Source: Bacteroidales bacterium UBA1458
Lineage (GTDB): Bacteria; Bacteroidota; Bacteroidia; Bacteroidales; VadinHA17
NCBI GenBank assembly: GCA_002325785.1
Contig: DCSU01000143.1
Location: 7,738-47,726 of the forward strand
Direction of reading: 5' to 3'
Length of the DNA: 39,989 nt
Of the stretch, positions 31,535 to 39,869 are shown piece by piece. Position numbers and translations under genes: made by a program. The notes under the pieces were generated by a model. The model did no database searches and was not told the DNA's origin. It saw nothing but the letters and a program-made list of their open reading frames with translations. Each line of letters begins with the position of its first letter. Position 1 is the stretch's first letter.

Positions 31535-34500
31535 ATGACTGAAGAACCTGATACCGGAAACGGTTTCGTACGTGATATTCATGACCAGCAGGAACGCCTG
31601 AAGGAACTGGCTTGTATTAACCGGACCACACAGATCCTCAAGGAGAGAAAACCCCTTGAGGAGACCCTCATTCACCTCGTTCTGATGCTCCCCGGAGCAT
31701 GGCAATACCCTGATTATACAACCGCACGCATAAGGTACCAGGACAGGTCATTTGAGTCGCCGGGGTTCGTTGAGACAAACTGGAAACTGATCCAGGAATT
31801 TACCACCATCGAGGGTAAAGGCACCGTTGAGATATACTACACACGTGAGTTCCTCAGTGATTACGAAGGCCCCTTCTTGAAGGAGGAGCGTGATCTGATA
31901 AAGAATTTTTCAGGACTGGTGACCGGGTACATTAACAGCCTGGTGGCAACAGAATCCGAGCTCACGCCTGATGACGGCTCAGACGATTTGGAGGATATTA
32001 AAAGCCTGTCAAGCCGTAAGCTGCTGCAGAAGTTTCTTGACCGGCATAATGCCGAGAGAGATGTTTTTCATGACCTTATGCCATTCATGGTCAGGGAGAT
32101 ATTACTTGTTGCCAGCCTATATGACGCCTATTCTATCGAGGGCGAAGGCCGTTTCTCCGATCATATGCTTGGCGAATATTACCAGATGAGTCTTACCACT
32201 CTCCCCAGGATAACAGGCGTTTCGGGTGAGGATGAAGCCTTCTCACGCCTCGGGGTACGCCACTATGACATGATCATCATAATGGTGGGGGTAGACAAGA
32301 GCAATCCCATGAGCCTCTGCCGCAAGATAAAGGATAAATACCCCTATATCCCTACATTCCTTCTCCTCAATAACCCCGGTGACATTCCCTTCGTTCAGGA
32401 ACAGAAGATGCTTGGCGTCCCCTTTGACAACTACTTCGTCTGGACAGGCGAATCAAAGGTCTTCTTCGCCATGGCAAAGCTGCTTGAAGACCAGGTAAAT
32501 GTGGAGAACGATACCAGGAAGGGTCTGACGGGGGTCATACTCATCATTGAGGATTCAGCAGACTACTACTCCACCTACGTGCCGATGCTCTACACCCTGG
32601 TGCTGGAACAGACCCGTATCCTCATTGAAGACGTCTCTTCTGACGAGCTCTATAAGGTCCTCAAACTCAGGGCACGGCCCAAGATCCTCCTTGCAACCAC
32701 ATGGGAGGAGGCAATGTCAATCTATGCCAAATACAAGGACAGGCTCCTCGGGGTGATCTCTGACATGCGGTTCCCGCGAAACGGGGTTCTCAATGACAAG
32801 GCCGGTTTCGATCTTATCAGCCACATACGCGGGGAACAGGCAAACCTGCCTACACTGCTGCAGTCGTCAGACCCCGGCAATGCCGTCTATGCAGCTCAGC
32901 TCAAGGCGAGCTTCATAAACAAGAACTCCGAAACCCTGCTTCAGGACCTTAAATCGTTCATTACATACTACCTCGGGTTCGGCCATTTTGTCTACCGTGA
33001 CACCAAGGGCAGACAGATAGCCGTGGCCAAGTCGATGAAGGAGTTCGAGGCTTTCCTCAAGACGGTTCCCGAAGACTCGCTGGTCTACCACGCCATGAAG
33101 AACAGCTTCTCACTCTGGCTTATGGCCAGGGGAGAGGTGAAGATAGCCAAGATCATCAACCCCGTTAAGATATCTGATTTTCGCAGCCTGAAGGAGATGC
33201 GCCAGTTTCTCATTGACGTCATCCGCAAGCGGAGGAGGGAGATGAACAAGGGTAAGGTGGTAAATTTTGATGAGTCCGTGATGATTGATGAGTCCAATGT
33301 GGTCAGCCTTGCCGGCGGATCACTCGGAGGCAAGGGCCGTGGCCTGGCATTCGTCAGCACACTGATACACAGTTTTGAACTCGGGCGCCTGCTGCCCGGC
33401 ATTAATATCAAGACACCCGTCACAGCTATCATCGGCACTGACGAGTTTGACCACTTCATGGAAAGCAACCATATGTGGGAGGTGGTGAACAGGGAGAAGG
33501 ATTTTGGCGAGCTGCAGAGACAGTTCCTGGCAGGCAGCCTCAGCAGCGCCCTGGAGCACAAGCTCAGGGTCTTCATCAGGCTCTATAGCCAGCCCCTGGC
33601 GGTGCGTTCATCGAGTCTCTTCGAGGACTCACTCAGCCAACCATTCTCCGGCGTGTTCGGCACATACCTTCTGCCCAATAACCACCCCGATCCGGAGGTG
33701 AGGCTCAGGCAGCTTATCGGGGCCATCAAGCTTGTGTTCTCTTCAATATATTCAGATAACTCACGCATCTATTTCGAAGCCATAAACTATAAGATCGAAC
33801 AGGAGAAGATGGCTGTGGTGATACAGGCTGTAGTGGGTAAGAGGTATGATGATATCTTCTATCCTCATATCAGCGGGACGGCTCAGTCATTCAACTTCTA
33901 TCCCGTAGCCAACATGACGCCTCATGACGGTTTTTCCGTGGCGGCGGTAGGTCTGGGTCAGTACGTGCTTGACGGCGAGAGGGCCTTCAGGTTCTCACCC
34001 TCATTTCCGGCCCTGGACATTGTGTCAATAGATGACCTGATTCGTTATTCTCAGGTCGAATTCTACGCAATCAACCTGGGGAGGAACGACATTGATCTCC
34101 TGCAGGGAGAGAATGCCGGCCTGGTGAAGCTTGACATCAGCAGGGCCGAGTCTGACGGCGTCCTTAAACATTGCGCCTCGGTTTTCAGCATGGACAATGA
34201 CACAGTCTCACCGGGGCTTGATGTGGCCGGACCCCGGGTGATCAACTTTGCAAACATCCTCAAGTATGATTATATCCCACTGGCCCCAACGCTTAAGAAG
34301 GTTCTTGAAGTGGTCAGGGAGGCTTTCGGAGCTCCTGTTGAGATTGAGTTTGCCGTCGATCTCACCAGGGATGAAAATGACAGGGCATCGTTCTATCTGT
34401 TGCAGATAAAACCTCTGGTTGGCAGCGGCGCCGGATATGCCATTGACCCTGAGACAGTCTACACTGATGACATGCTGCTGGTCTCCAGGAAAAGCATGGG

Positions 34501-34993
34501 CAACGGCCTGGTCAGTGATATCACCGATATCATTTATGTTGAACCGGAGAAGTTCGATAACCTGAAGACCAATGAGATGGCTGAAGAGATTGATGCCATC
34601 AACAGGAAGATGATGGCAGAGGGCAGAAAATATGTTCTGATAGGCCCCGGCCGGTGGGGCACCAAGGACAGGTTCCTGGGCATACCGGTTGCATGGCCCC
34701 AGATATCCAATGCCAGGGTCATCGTTGAAGTCAGCCTGCCTGACTACCATGTTGATGCATCTCAGGGCTCTCACTTCTTTCACAATGTGACATCGATGAA
34801 TATTGGTTATTTCTCGGTCAACCAGTATACCGGAGACGGTACTATTCTATGGGACAGGCTGAGCAGGCAGAAGACCATAGCCAACGGAACCTGGTTCAGG
34901 CATATCAGGTTTGACGAGCCCCTGGTCATCAGGATGGATGGCAAGAAGGGTATGGCGGTGATATCAGTCAGCGCTGAGACGGAGACTCCTTAG
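31535..34993 (+). CDS. GAF-like sensor + receiver-like domains + PEP-synthase-type ATP-grasp fusion
   Basis: 1152 residues in one frame. The N-terminus (about 20-135) resembles the GAF-type sensor of some histidine kinases (GAWQYPDYTTARI, then EGPFLKEERDLI). A first receiver-like part (about 188-320) lacks clear phosphorylation residues. A second (about 333-475) keeps acidic E339/D340, Asp410 in GVISDMRFP and Lys463, so it could be a phospho-receiver. Residues 590-965 match the PEP/pyruvate-dikinase ATP-binding domain: AGGSLGGKGRGLAF, AVRSSSLFEDS with Arg691, EIEFAVD and LLQIKPL. The swivelling His domain and PEP barrel of PpsA are missing; instead ~190 C-terminal residues with YVLIGPGRWG follow. 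Databases often label relatives pyruvate phosphate dikinase, but a full dikinase is not encoded. Function unknown. Confidence 0.78.
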   Translation: MTEEPDTGNGFVRDIHDQQERLKELACINRTTQILKERKPLEETLIHLVLMLPGAWQYPDYTTARIRYQDRSFESPGFVETNWKLIQEFTTIEGKGTVEIYYTREFLSDYEGPFLKEERDLIKNFSGLVTGYINSLVATESELTPDDGSDDLEDIKSLSSRKLLQKFLDRHNAERDVFHDLMPFMVREILLVASLYDAYSIEGEGRFSDHMLGEYYQMSLTTLPRITGVSGEDEAFSRLGVRHYDMIIIMVGVDKSNPMSLCRKIKDKYPYIPTFLLLNNPGDIPFVQEQKMLGVPFDNYFVWTGESKVFFAMAKLLEDQVNVENDTRKGLTGVILIIEDSADYYSTYVPMLYTLVLEQTRILIEDVSSDELYKVLKLRARPKILLATTWEEAMSIYAKYKDRLLGVISDMRFPRNGVLNDKAGFDLISHIRGEQANLPTLLQSSDPGNAVYAAQLKASFINKNSETLLQDLKSFITYYLGFGHFVYRDTKGRQIAVAKSMKEFEAFLKTVPEDSLVYHAMKNSFSLWLMARGEVKIAKIINPVKISDFRSLKEMRQFLIDVIRKRRREMNKGKVVNFDESVMIDESNVVSLAGGSLGGKGRGLAFVSTLIHSFELGRLLPGINIKTPVTAIIGTDEFDHFMESNHMWEVVNREKDFGELQRQFLAGSLSSALEHKLRVFIRLYSQPLAVRSSSLFEDSLSQPFSGVFGTYLLPNNHPDPEVRLRQLIGAIKLVFSSIYSDNSRIYFEAINYKIEQEKMAVVIQAVVGKRYDDIFYPHISGTAQSFNFYPVANMTPHDGFSVAAVGLGQYVLDGERAFRFSPSFPALDIVSIDDLIRYSQVEFYAINLGRNDIDLLQGENAGLVKLDISRAESDGVLKHCASVFSMDNDTVSPGLDVAGPRVINFANILKYDYIPLAPTLKKVLEVVREAFGAPVEIEFAVDLTRDENDRASFYLLQIKPLVGSGAGYAIDPETVYTDDMLLVSRKSMGNGLVSDITDIIYVEPEKFDNLKTNEMAEEIDAINRKMMAEGRKYVLIGPGRWGTKDRFLGIPVAWPQISNARVIVEVSLPDYHVDASQGSHFFHNVTSMNIGYFSVNQYTGDGTILWDRLSRQKTIANGTWFRHIRFDEPLVIRMDGKKGMAVISVSAETETP

Positions 34994-35877
34994 GCACCGA
35001 CCGTCAGTGCTGATGTGGCGACTCCAGGGTTTATCTTTTTGATCAGTCCCTGCAGCACACTGCCCGGGCCGGCCTCGGTGAATGATGTAGCACCGTCAGC
35101 TATCATTCTTTCAACTGTCTGTGTCCATCGTACCGGCGAGGTGAGCTGGGCAACCAGGTTATCCATTATCTGTCCGGGGTCTGTCACCGGCATGGCTGTC
35201 ACGTTCTGGTAGACAGGGCACACCGGGCGGCTGAAGCGGGCTTTTCTGATGGCATCTTCCAGCTCCTCTCTTGCAGGCTCCATGCATGGTGAATGAAATC
35301 CTCCGCTGACGGAGAGCGGCACAATTCTCTTTGCCCCCCGCTGTTTCAGCTCCTCTGATGCCAGTCTTATGCCCTCAACGGTGCCGGAGATGACTATCTG
35401 TCCCGGGCTGTTGTAGTTTGCCGGCACCACCGTCTCCTTCAACGAAGCGCATACCTCCTCAACCAGCTCATCAGGCATGCCGAGCACGGCGGCCATGGTT
35501 GAAGGGTTGATGCCGCATGCTCTCTGCATGGCCGCCGCCCTGCCGGCGACGAGCGTCAGGCCGTCGTCAAACGAGAGGGCGCCGGCAGCCACTAAAGCGG
35601 AGAACTCTCCAAGCGAGTGGCCGGCAACCATGGCAGGAGCAAAATCACTGCCCGCGACAGCCGTGAGCACCACCGAGTGCAGGAAGATAGCCGGCTGGGT
35701 CACCCTCGTCTGACGCAGCTCCTCATCAGTGCCGGAAAACATGATGTCAGTTATACGGAAGCCAAGCAATCCGTTGGCCCTTTCAAATATCTCACGCGCT
35801 GCCGGGAATTTCTCATAAAGATCTTTTCCCATACCGGGGTATTGCGCTCCCTGTCCCGGGAATACATATGCCTTCAT
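34990..35877 (-). CDS. fabD: Malonyl-CoA:acyl carrier protein transacylase
   Basis: Loads malonyl groups onto ACP for fatty acid synthesis. The 295 residues have the full pattern: FPGQGAQYPGMG, catalytic Ser88 in GHSLGEFSAL, RAAAMQ with the malonate-binding Arg, and His195 in GGFHSPCM. It is the full-length, single-domain type. The gene is convergent with the large sensor gene and their stop codons overlap (TAA on this strand, TAG on the other, sharing two bases). It lies 32 nt below folE on the same strand, so it may be in the queD-folE transcript. Confidence 0.96.
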   Translation of the reverse strand: MKAYVFPGQGAQYPGMGKDLYEKFPAAREIFERANGLLGFRITDIMFSGTDEELRQTRVTQPAIFLHSVVLTAVAGSDFAPAMVAGHSLGEFSALVAAGALSFDDGLTLVAGRAAAMQRACGINPSTMAAVLGMPDELVEEVCASLKETVVPANYNSPGQIVISGTVEGIRLASEELKQRGAKRIVPLSVSGGFHSPCMEPAREELEDAIRKARFSRPVCPVYQNVTAMPVTDPGQIMDNLVAQLTSPVRWTQTVERMIADGATSFTEAGPGSVLQGLIKKINPGVATSALTVGA

Positions 35878-35909
35878 AAACCTTGTAAAAAAGGATAAGT
35901 GTGTTACTA

Positions 35910-36545
35910 TTAGTGCAGCCTGGTACCTATCAGATGTATGAACTCCTCACGGGTGTTGAGGTTCGAGAGGAAACATCCGGTGAAGGCTGAGGTGGTGGTG
36001 ACCGAGTTCTGCTTCTGCACACCTCGTATCTGCATGCACATGTGCTGCGCCTCAATGACCACCGCCACACCAAGCGGCTTAAGGTTATCCTGGATGCAGT
36101 TGCGTATCTGTGTCGTAAGCCTCTCCTGCACCTGCAGCCTGGCGGCGTAGGTCTCAACCACACGCGCTATCTTGCTCAGCCCTGTTATGCGCCCGTCAGG
36201 AATATAGGCCACGTGCGCCTTCCCGTGGAAGGGCAGCATGTGATGCTCACACATAGAGTAGATATCTATGTCTTTGACAAGAACCATCTGCCTGTACTCC
36301 TCCGTGAAGATGGCGCTCCGAAGAATCTCCTCGGGATCTGACTGGTAGCCCCTCGTCAGGAAACTTAGCGCCTTGGCAACCCTCTCGGGCGTCTTGAGCA
36401 ACCCCTCCCTGTCAGGATCCTCTCCCAGGAGCTTCAGAATATTGTAGTAATATCCGGAGATCTCTTTAATGACCTCAGGGTTCCATTTCTCGATCTTGTT
36501 GTATCCGTCTGACAGCCTTCCGCTACCATCATTAAGCTTTTCCAT
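35910..36545 (-). CDS. folE: GTP cyclohydrolase I (type IA)
   Basis: Converts GTP to 7,8-dihydroneopterin triphosphate, the first step to tetrahydrofolate, tetrahydropterin and queuosine. From the ATG at 36545 it has 211 residues. Zinc ligands are Cys99, with His102 nearby in SMCEHHMLPF, and Cys169 in AQHMCMQIRG. A longer frame exists upstream but enters queD, so the ATG 1 nt after the queD stop is chosen. The residues GKAHVAYIP and TTQIRNCI are standard for the homodecameric enzyme. Paired with queD it could serve queuosine as well as folate. Confidence 0.95.
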   Translation of the reverse strand: MEKLNDGSGRLSDGYNKIEKWNPEVIKEISGYYYNILKLLGEDPDREGLLKTPERVAKALSFLTRGYQSDPEEILRSAIFTEEYRQMVLVKDIDIYSMCEHHMLPFHGKAHVAYIPDGRITGLSKIARVVETYAARLQVQERLTTQIRNCIQDNLKPLGVAVVIEAQHMCMQIRGVQKQNSVTTTSAFTGCFLSNLNTREEFIHLIGTRLH

Positions 36546-36546
36546 A

Positions 36547-36957
36547 TTATCCGTAGTATTCAACGTAATTGTTTTCCGTCTCCTCAATCCTGACACAATG
36601 CAGTATGGCCCCCTCGGCCGCCAGCGGCGCCTCAAGCTCCTTCCAGATGGCTATCGCCAGGTTCTCCGTGGTGGCTACCCTGCCCGACATGAAGTCAGTC
36701 TCCAGGTTCATGTTTTTATGGTCAAGCTTGACCACAACCCTTTCGTTCATGATCTCCTTCAGCCGTGTGGCATTCATGAAGAACCCCGTCAGCGGATCCA
36801 TTTCGCCCTTCACCGTCACCTTGAGTTCGTAGTTGTGACCGTGCCACATCGGGTTAGAGCACTTACCGTAAATCCTCAGGTTCTCCTCATCACTGAGTCC
36901 GGGGCGGAACATCCTGTGTGCTGAACTGAACCGCTCTCTTCTTGTCAGGTAAATCAT
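36547..36957 (-). CDS. queD: 6-carboxytetrahydropterin synthase / 6-pyruvoyl-tetrahydropterin synthase family protein
   Basis: Acts on the product of GTP cyclohydrolase I. In bacteria the usual role is QueD, making 6-carboxytetrahydropterin for queuosine and other deazapurines. The 136-residue protein has the zinc histidines at 14 (FSSAHR), 39 and 41 (WHGHNY), and catalytic Cys33 in YGKCSNPMWHGH. The length is typical. folE starts 1 nt after its stop, so the pathway enzymes are coupled. A PTPS-like role in pterin cofactor synthesis cannot be excluded since this fold is shared. Other queuosine genes are not in the window. Confidence 0.9.
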   Translation of the reverse strand: MIYLTRRERFSSAHRMFRPGLSDEENLRIYGKCSNPMWHGHNYELKVTVKGEMDPLTGFFMNATRLKEIMNERVVVKLDHKNMNLETDFMSGRVATTENLAIAIWKELEAPLAAEGAILHCVRIEETENNYVEYYG

Positions 36958-37041
36958 ACTGCTAAATTAATTAGATGACCGGAATGAGCACTATATTACT
37001 CAAAAAATATATATTTATCAGTCTAATATCTGACTTGACTG

Positions 37042-37710
37042 ATGGATTTCAATTCCGGGGATATTCTCATTGCCGTGGCACATCCAACCGAGGAGGAGGC
37101 TGTGCGGTGCTCCATTGTTGCCTCGCGGTGCAATTGTGAGATCATTGTCACCGGGGTTGGCGGTGCCGCCATGTCATGGGCTCTTCAGAAGAGGTTTTCA
37201 TCAGGGCCTCTGCCGGCACTGGTGATAGGGGCCGGTATTGCAGGCAGTTATGTTTCTTCTCTTGCTCCGGGTGATGTGGTGCTGACACAGTCCGACTGCT
37301 TTGCCGATATGGGTGTTGATGACAACGGCGATTTCCGGTCACTCTTCGGGGCGAATCTTGCTGACCCCGACAGCCCGCCCTTCCGCGGGGGAAGGATTCA
37401 CTGCAGCGGCAGATGGTTTGACCTGGTGGCCGCTGCATTGCCCGCTGTCACCGGCGCCACGGTCAACATGTCTTCCGGATCGCAGGCGGTCATTGACCGT
37501 ATACGCAGGGCATGGGACCCTGACATTGAGACCATGGAGGGGGCCTGGCTGGCTTATGCATGCGAAATATCACAGATACCATGGCTTTCAGTGCGGGCGG
37601 TCTCAAACATGGTTGAACCGCGCAACCTGAAGAACTGGGACATACCCCTGGCTCTCCGCCGGCTCAGGGATGAGATGACACGGGTAACAGGTTTACTTAC
37701 GGCACTGTGA
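37042..37710 (+). CDS. mqnB: Futalosine hydrolase
   Basis: Removes hypoxanthine from futalosine in the alternative menaquinone route. The 222-residue protein belongs to the nucleoside phosphorylase/hydrolase fold. GVGGAAMSWAL and VIGAGIAGSY mark the nucleotide site, and IETMEGAWLAYA holds the ME motif of this family. The N-terminus (ILIAVAHPTEEEA) and the SVRAVSNMVEPRNLKNWDI ending match MqnB rather than MTA/SAH nucleosidase. The next gene, mqnD, belongs to the same pathway, which strengthens the call. A sister specificity (for example a plain nucleosidase) is the main alternative. Confidence 0.87.
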   Translation: MDFNSGDILIAVAHPTEEEAVRCSIVASRCNCEIIVTGVGGAAMSWALQKRFSSGPLPALVIGAGIAGSYVSSLAPGDVVLTQSDCFADMGVDDNGDFRSLFGANLADPDSPPFRGGRIHCSGRWFDLVAAALPAVTGATVNMSSGSQAVIDRIRRAWDPDIETMEGAWLAYACEISQIPWLSVRAVSNMVEPRNLKNWDIPLALRRLRDEMTRVTGLLTAL

Positions 37711-37770
37711 CCCGCACAATTGAATTGACCAGTATGAGATGACACGGCTGACTCACTTAATCACTACTCT

Positions 37771-38601
37771 ATGAAACTTAAACTTGGTTTTTCGCCATGT
37801 CCCAATGACACCTTCATCTTCGAGGCAATGGTGCATGGCAGGATAGATACCGAGGGGCTGGAGTTTGACTGGTTCCTTGCCGATGTTGAGGAGCTCAACC
37901 GCAGGGCCATTGAGGGCAGCGTTGATATCACCAAAATGAGCTACCACGCCTATGCCCGTGCTGCGGCAGGATATCTCATCCTCGACGCCGGCAGTGCCCT
38001 GGGTCGCAGCAACGGCCCGCTGGTGATAAGCAAACACAAGATGTACCATGATGAGCTGGATAACGCATCGATAGCCATCCCCGGGAAATATACCACCGCC
38101 AACCTCCTTTTCAGTATCTTCTGGCCGGCAGCGACAAACAAGCGCGAATACCTATTCTCTGACATACCCGAGGCTGTGCTCTCAGGAGAGGTTGACGCAG
38201 GCCTCATCATCCATGAGACCCGCTTCACATACCAGGCAATGGGACTAAAAAAAGTGGCTGACACCGGCGAGAGGTGGGAGGAGCTCACCGGACTACCTGT
38301 GCCCCTCGGGGGAATAGTGGTCAGCCGCAGCGTGGATGAGGTCACGGCTGCCAAAGTTAACAGGGCCATAAGACGAAGCATCGAATATGCCCGTGCCAAC
38401 CCCGCCGGGTCGGTCAGCTTCATCAGGAAACACGCCAGGGAGACAGACGCAGTGGTAACCAAAGAACATATAAAACTTTTCGTCAACAGCTTCAGCCTCT
38501 CTCTGGGAGAGGAGGGAAGGGCGGCTATTGAACGGCTCTATGCTGTGGCTGTGGAGAAAGGAGTGATTGAACCCCTTCCCGACAGGATATTTCTGCTCTG
38601 A
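37771..38601 (+). CDS. mqnD: 1,4-dihydroxy-6-naphthoate synthase
   Basis: MqnD releases 1,4-dihydroxy-6-naphthoate from cyclic dehypoxanthine futalosine, a late step before prenylation in menaquinone synthesis. The 276-residue protein has the periplasmic-binding-protein-like fold typical of MqnA/MqnD. It shows the start LKLGFSPCPNDTFIFEAMVHG and the central DVEELNRRAIEGSVDITKMSYHAY, as well as AGLIIHETRFTY with the catalytic-site His. The SPCPNDTF motif distinguishes MqnD from MqnA. It follows mqnB by 60 nt. mqnA, mqnC and mqnE are not seen in the window and must lie elsewhere. A weak 6-bp hairpin overlaps the stop. Confidence 0.94.
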   Translation: MKLKLGFSPCPNDTFIFEAMVHGRIDTEGLEFDWFLADVEELNRRAIEGSVDITKMSYHAYARAAAGYLILDAGSALGRSNGPLVISKHKMYHDELDNASIAIPGKYTTANLLFSIFWPAATNKREYLFSDIPEAVLSGEVDAGLIIHETRFTYQAMGLKKVADTGERWEELTGLPVPLGGIVVSRSVDEVTAAKVNRAIRRSIEYARANPAGSVSFIRKHARETDAVVTKEHIKLFVNSFSLSLGEEGRAAIERLYAVAVEKGVIEPLPDRIFLL

Positions 38602-38663
38602 TTGTTTCAGAGGTCGTCTCATTTTAGTATCTTTACTGTTAATCTAAATAATATCACCAGATC

Positions 38664-39257
38664 ATGAAATTCGAACTAACCCCCCTGAAGTACGGTGCTG
38701 ATGACCTCGCACCCATGCTGAGCGCCGAGACCCTGGAGTTTCATCACGGCAAGCATCATCTCGCCTATGTCAACAACCTCAACAACCTCCTCCCGGGATC
38801 ACCCTTTGAGGATGCCTCTCTTGAGACCATGATCAGGAAAGCTGAGGGCGGAATATTCAATAACGCCGCCCAGGTATGGAACCATACATTTTATTTTGCA
38901 ACCTTCTCGCCATCCGGGAAAAGAGTGCCCTCGGGAACTGTGGCCAAAGCCATTGATGCCGAATACGGCTCGTTTGATGCCTTTAAGGAGGCATTCACCA
39001 AGGCTGCCTCCACACTCTTCGGGTCAGGCTGGGCATGGCTCTGCATGAAACCCGACGGGAGACTAACCATCACACAGGAGCAGAATGCCGGCAATCCTCT
39101 GCGCGCGGGGCTGGTGCCGGTCATGACCTGCGATGTGTGGGAGCATGCATATTATATTGATTACAGAAACAAGCGCCCTGACTATATCAAGAATTTCTGG
39201 GAGCTGCTCGACTGGAAAGTCATTGGCGAACGTTATGACGAGGCGCTAAAAAAATAG
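38664..39257 (+). CDS. sodB: Superoxide dismutase, iron-type
   Basis: Converts superoxide to oxygen and peroxide. The 197-residue protein has the four metal ligands: His27 (FHHGKHH), His74 (NHTFYF), Asp157 and His161 (DVWEHAYY). Gln70 in AAQVWNHTF is in the position used by iron enzymes, so Fe or cambialistic rather than strictly Mn is likely. No signal peptide is present, so the protein is cytoplasmic. TATCTTTA near 38628-38635 resembles a -7 box, with one mismatch. It fits an anaerobe that meets oxygen; the nitroreductase gene is adjacent. Confidence 0.95.
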   Translation: MKFELTPLKYGADDLAPMLSAETLEFHHGKHHLAYVNNLNNLLPGSPFEDASLETMIRKAEGGIFNNAAQVWNHTFYFATFSPSGKRVPSGTVAKAIDAEYGSFDAFKEAFTKAASTLFGSGWAWLCMKPDGRLTITQEQNAGNPLRAGLVPVMTCDVWEHAYYIDYRNKRPDYIKNFWELLDWKVIGERYDEALKK

Positions 39258-39273
39258 ATATCTGTTTTTTCTC

Positions 39274-39281
39274 TATCTTTG
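39274..39281 (+). promoter_or_regulatory. Candidate -7 box for the nitroreductase gene
   Basis: TATCTTTG fits TAnnTTTG and lies 16 nt upstream of the ATG at 39297, in the 39-bp gap after sodB. No clear -33 element is visible. Confidence 0.42.
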
Positions 39282-39296
39282 GCCAAACTTTTTAAG

Positions 39297-39869
39297 ATGA
39301 ACATCCGACAGCTAATAGAGAAAAACAGAACATACCGCCGGTTTGACGAAAAACATGAGATAACCAAAGAGACCCTTGTCTCGCTTGTTGATCTGGCGCG
39401 TCTCTCAGCCTCAGGCGCCAATCGCCAGCCCCTGAAGTATATACTGGTTACCGAGCCAGATATGCGTGCTGCCGTCTACCCCTGCCTAGCATGGGCAGGA
39501 TACCTTACCACATGGGAGGGGCCGGACCCCGGCGAGAGGCCCACGGCATATATTGTCATCCTGGGCGACAAGGAGATATCTGATTCATTTGGTGTTGATC
39601 ATGGCATTGCAGCCCAAAGCATTATGCTGGGTGCTACTGAAGCCGGCCTCGGTGGATGTATCATCGCCTCTGTGAAAAAGGAGAAGCTGAGGGTGCTGCT
39701 TGATATCCCGAAGGATCTGGAGGTACTTCTTGTACTTGCACTCGGAAAACCGACGGAGAAGGTGGTCCTCGAGACCCTTGTCAATAACAATGTGAAATAC
39801 TGGAGAGATGAAGAGCGTGTTCATCACGTTCCTAAGAGGACACTTGACGAGATTATCCTTCGCAGGTAA
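39297..39869 (+). CDS. Nitroreductase-family flavoprotein
   Basis: About 190 residues from the ATG at 39297; a TTG at 39279 would add six residues. The pattern is that of FMN-dependent nitroreductases. The start has IEKNRTYRRFDEKHEI with the conserved RxxR/xF segment binding FMN phosphate, SASGANRQPLKYILV holds the NRQP flavin motif, and GIAAQSIMLGATEAGLGGC is the second conserved block. GLG..I..V.LV LGKPTEKV completes the fold. These enzymes reduce nitro groups, quinones or flavins with NAD(P)H. The physiological substrate is unknown. The next gene starts 62 nt before its stop in another frame. Confidence 0.88.
   Translation: MNIRQLIEKNRTYRRFDEKHEITKETLVSLVDLARLSASGANRQPLKYILVTEPDMRAAVYPCLAWAGYLTTWEGPDPGERPTAYIVILGDKEISDSFGVDHGIAAQSIMLGATEAGLGGCIIASVKKEKLRVLLDIPKDLEVLLVLALGKPTEKVVLETLVNNNVKYWRDEERVHHVPKRTLDEIILRR

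Noticed and set aside
34208..34783. 191-codon open frame opposite the large sensor/ATP-grasp gene
   Set aside because: Composition is unlike a folded protein and it lies antisense to a strongly supported gene.
36546..36635. Extended N-terminus of FolE reaching into queD
   Set aside because: Family length and the ATG 1 nt after the queD stop favour the short form.
37950..38486. 178-codon open frame antisense to mqnD
   Set aside because: Shadow of mqnD; no motif, start or spacing supports it.
38596..38612. CTCTGA/TCAGAG hairpin at the mqnD stop as a terminator
   Set aside because: Six pairs, overlapping the stop codon, and the following sequence is not T-rich enough.
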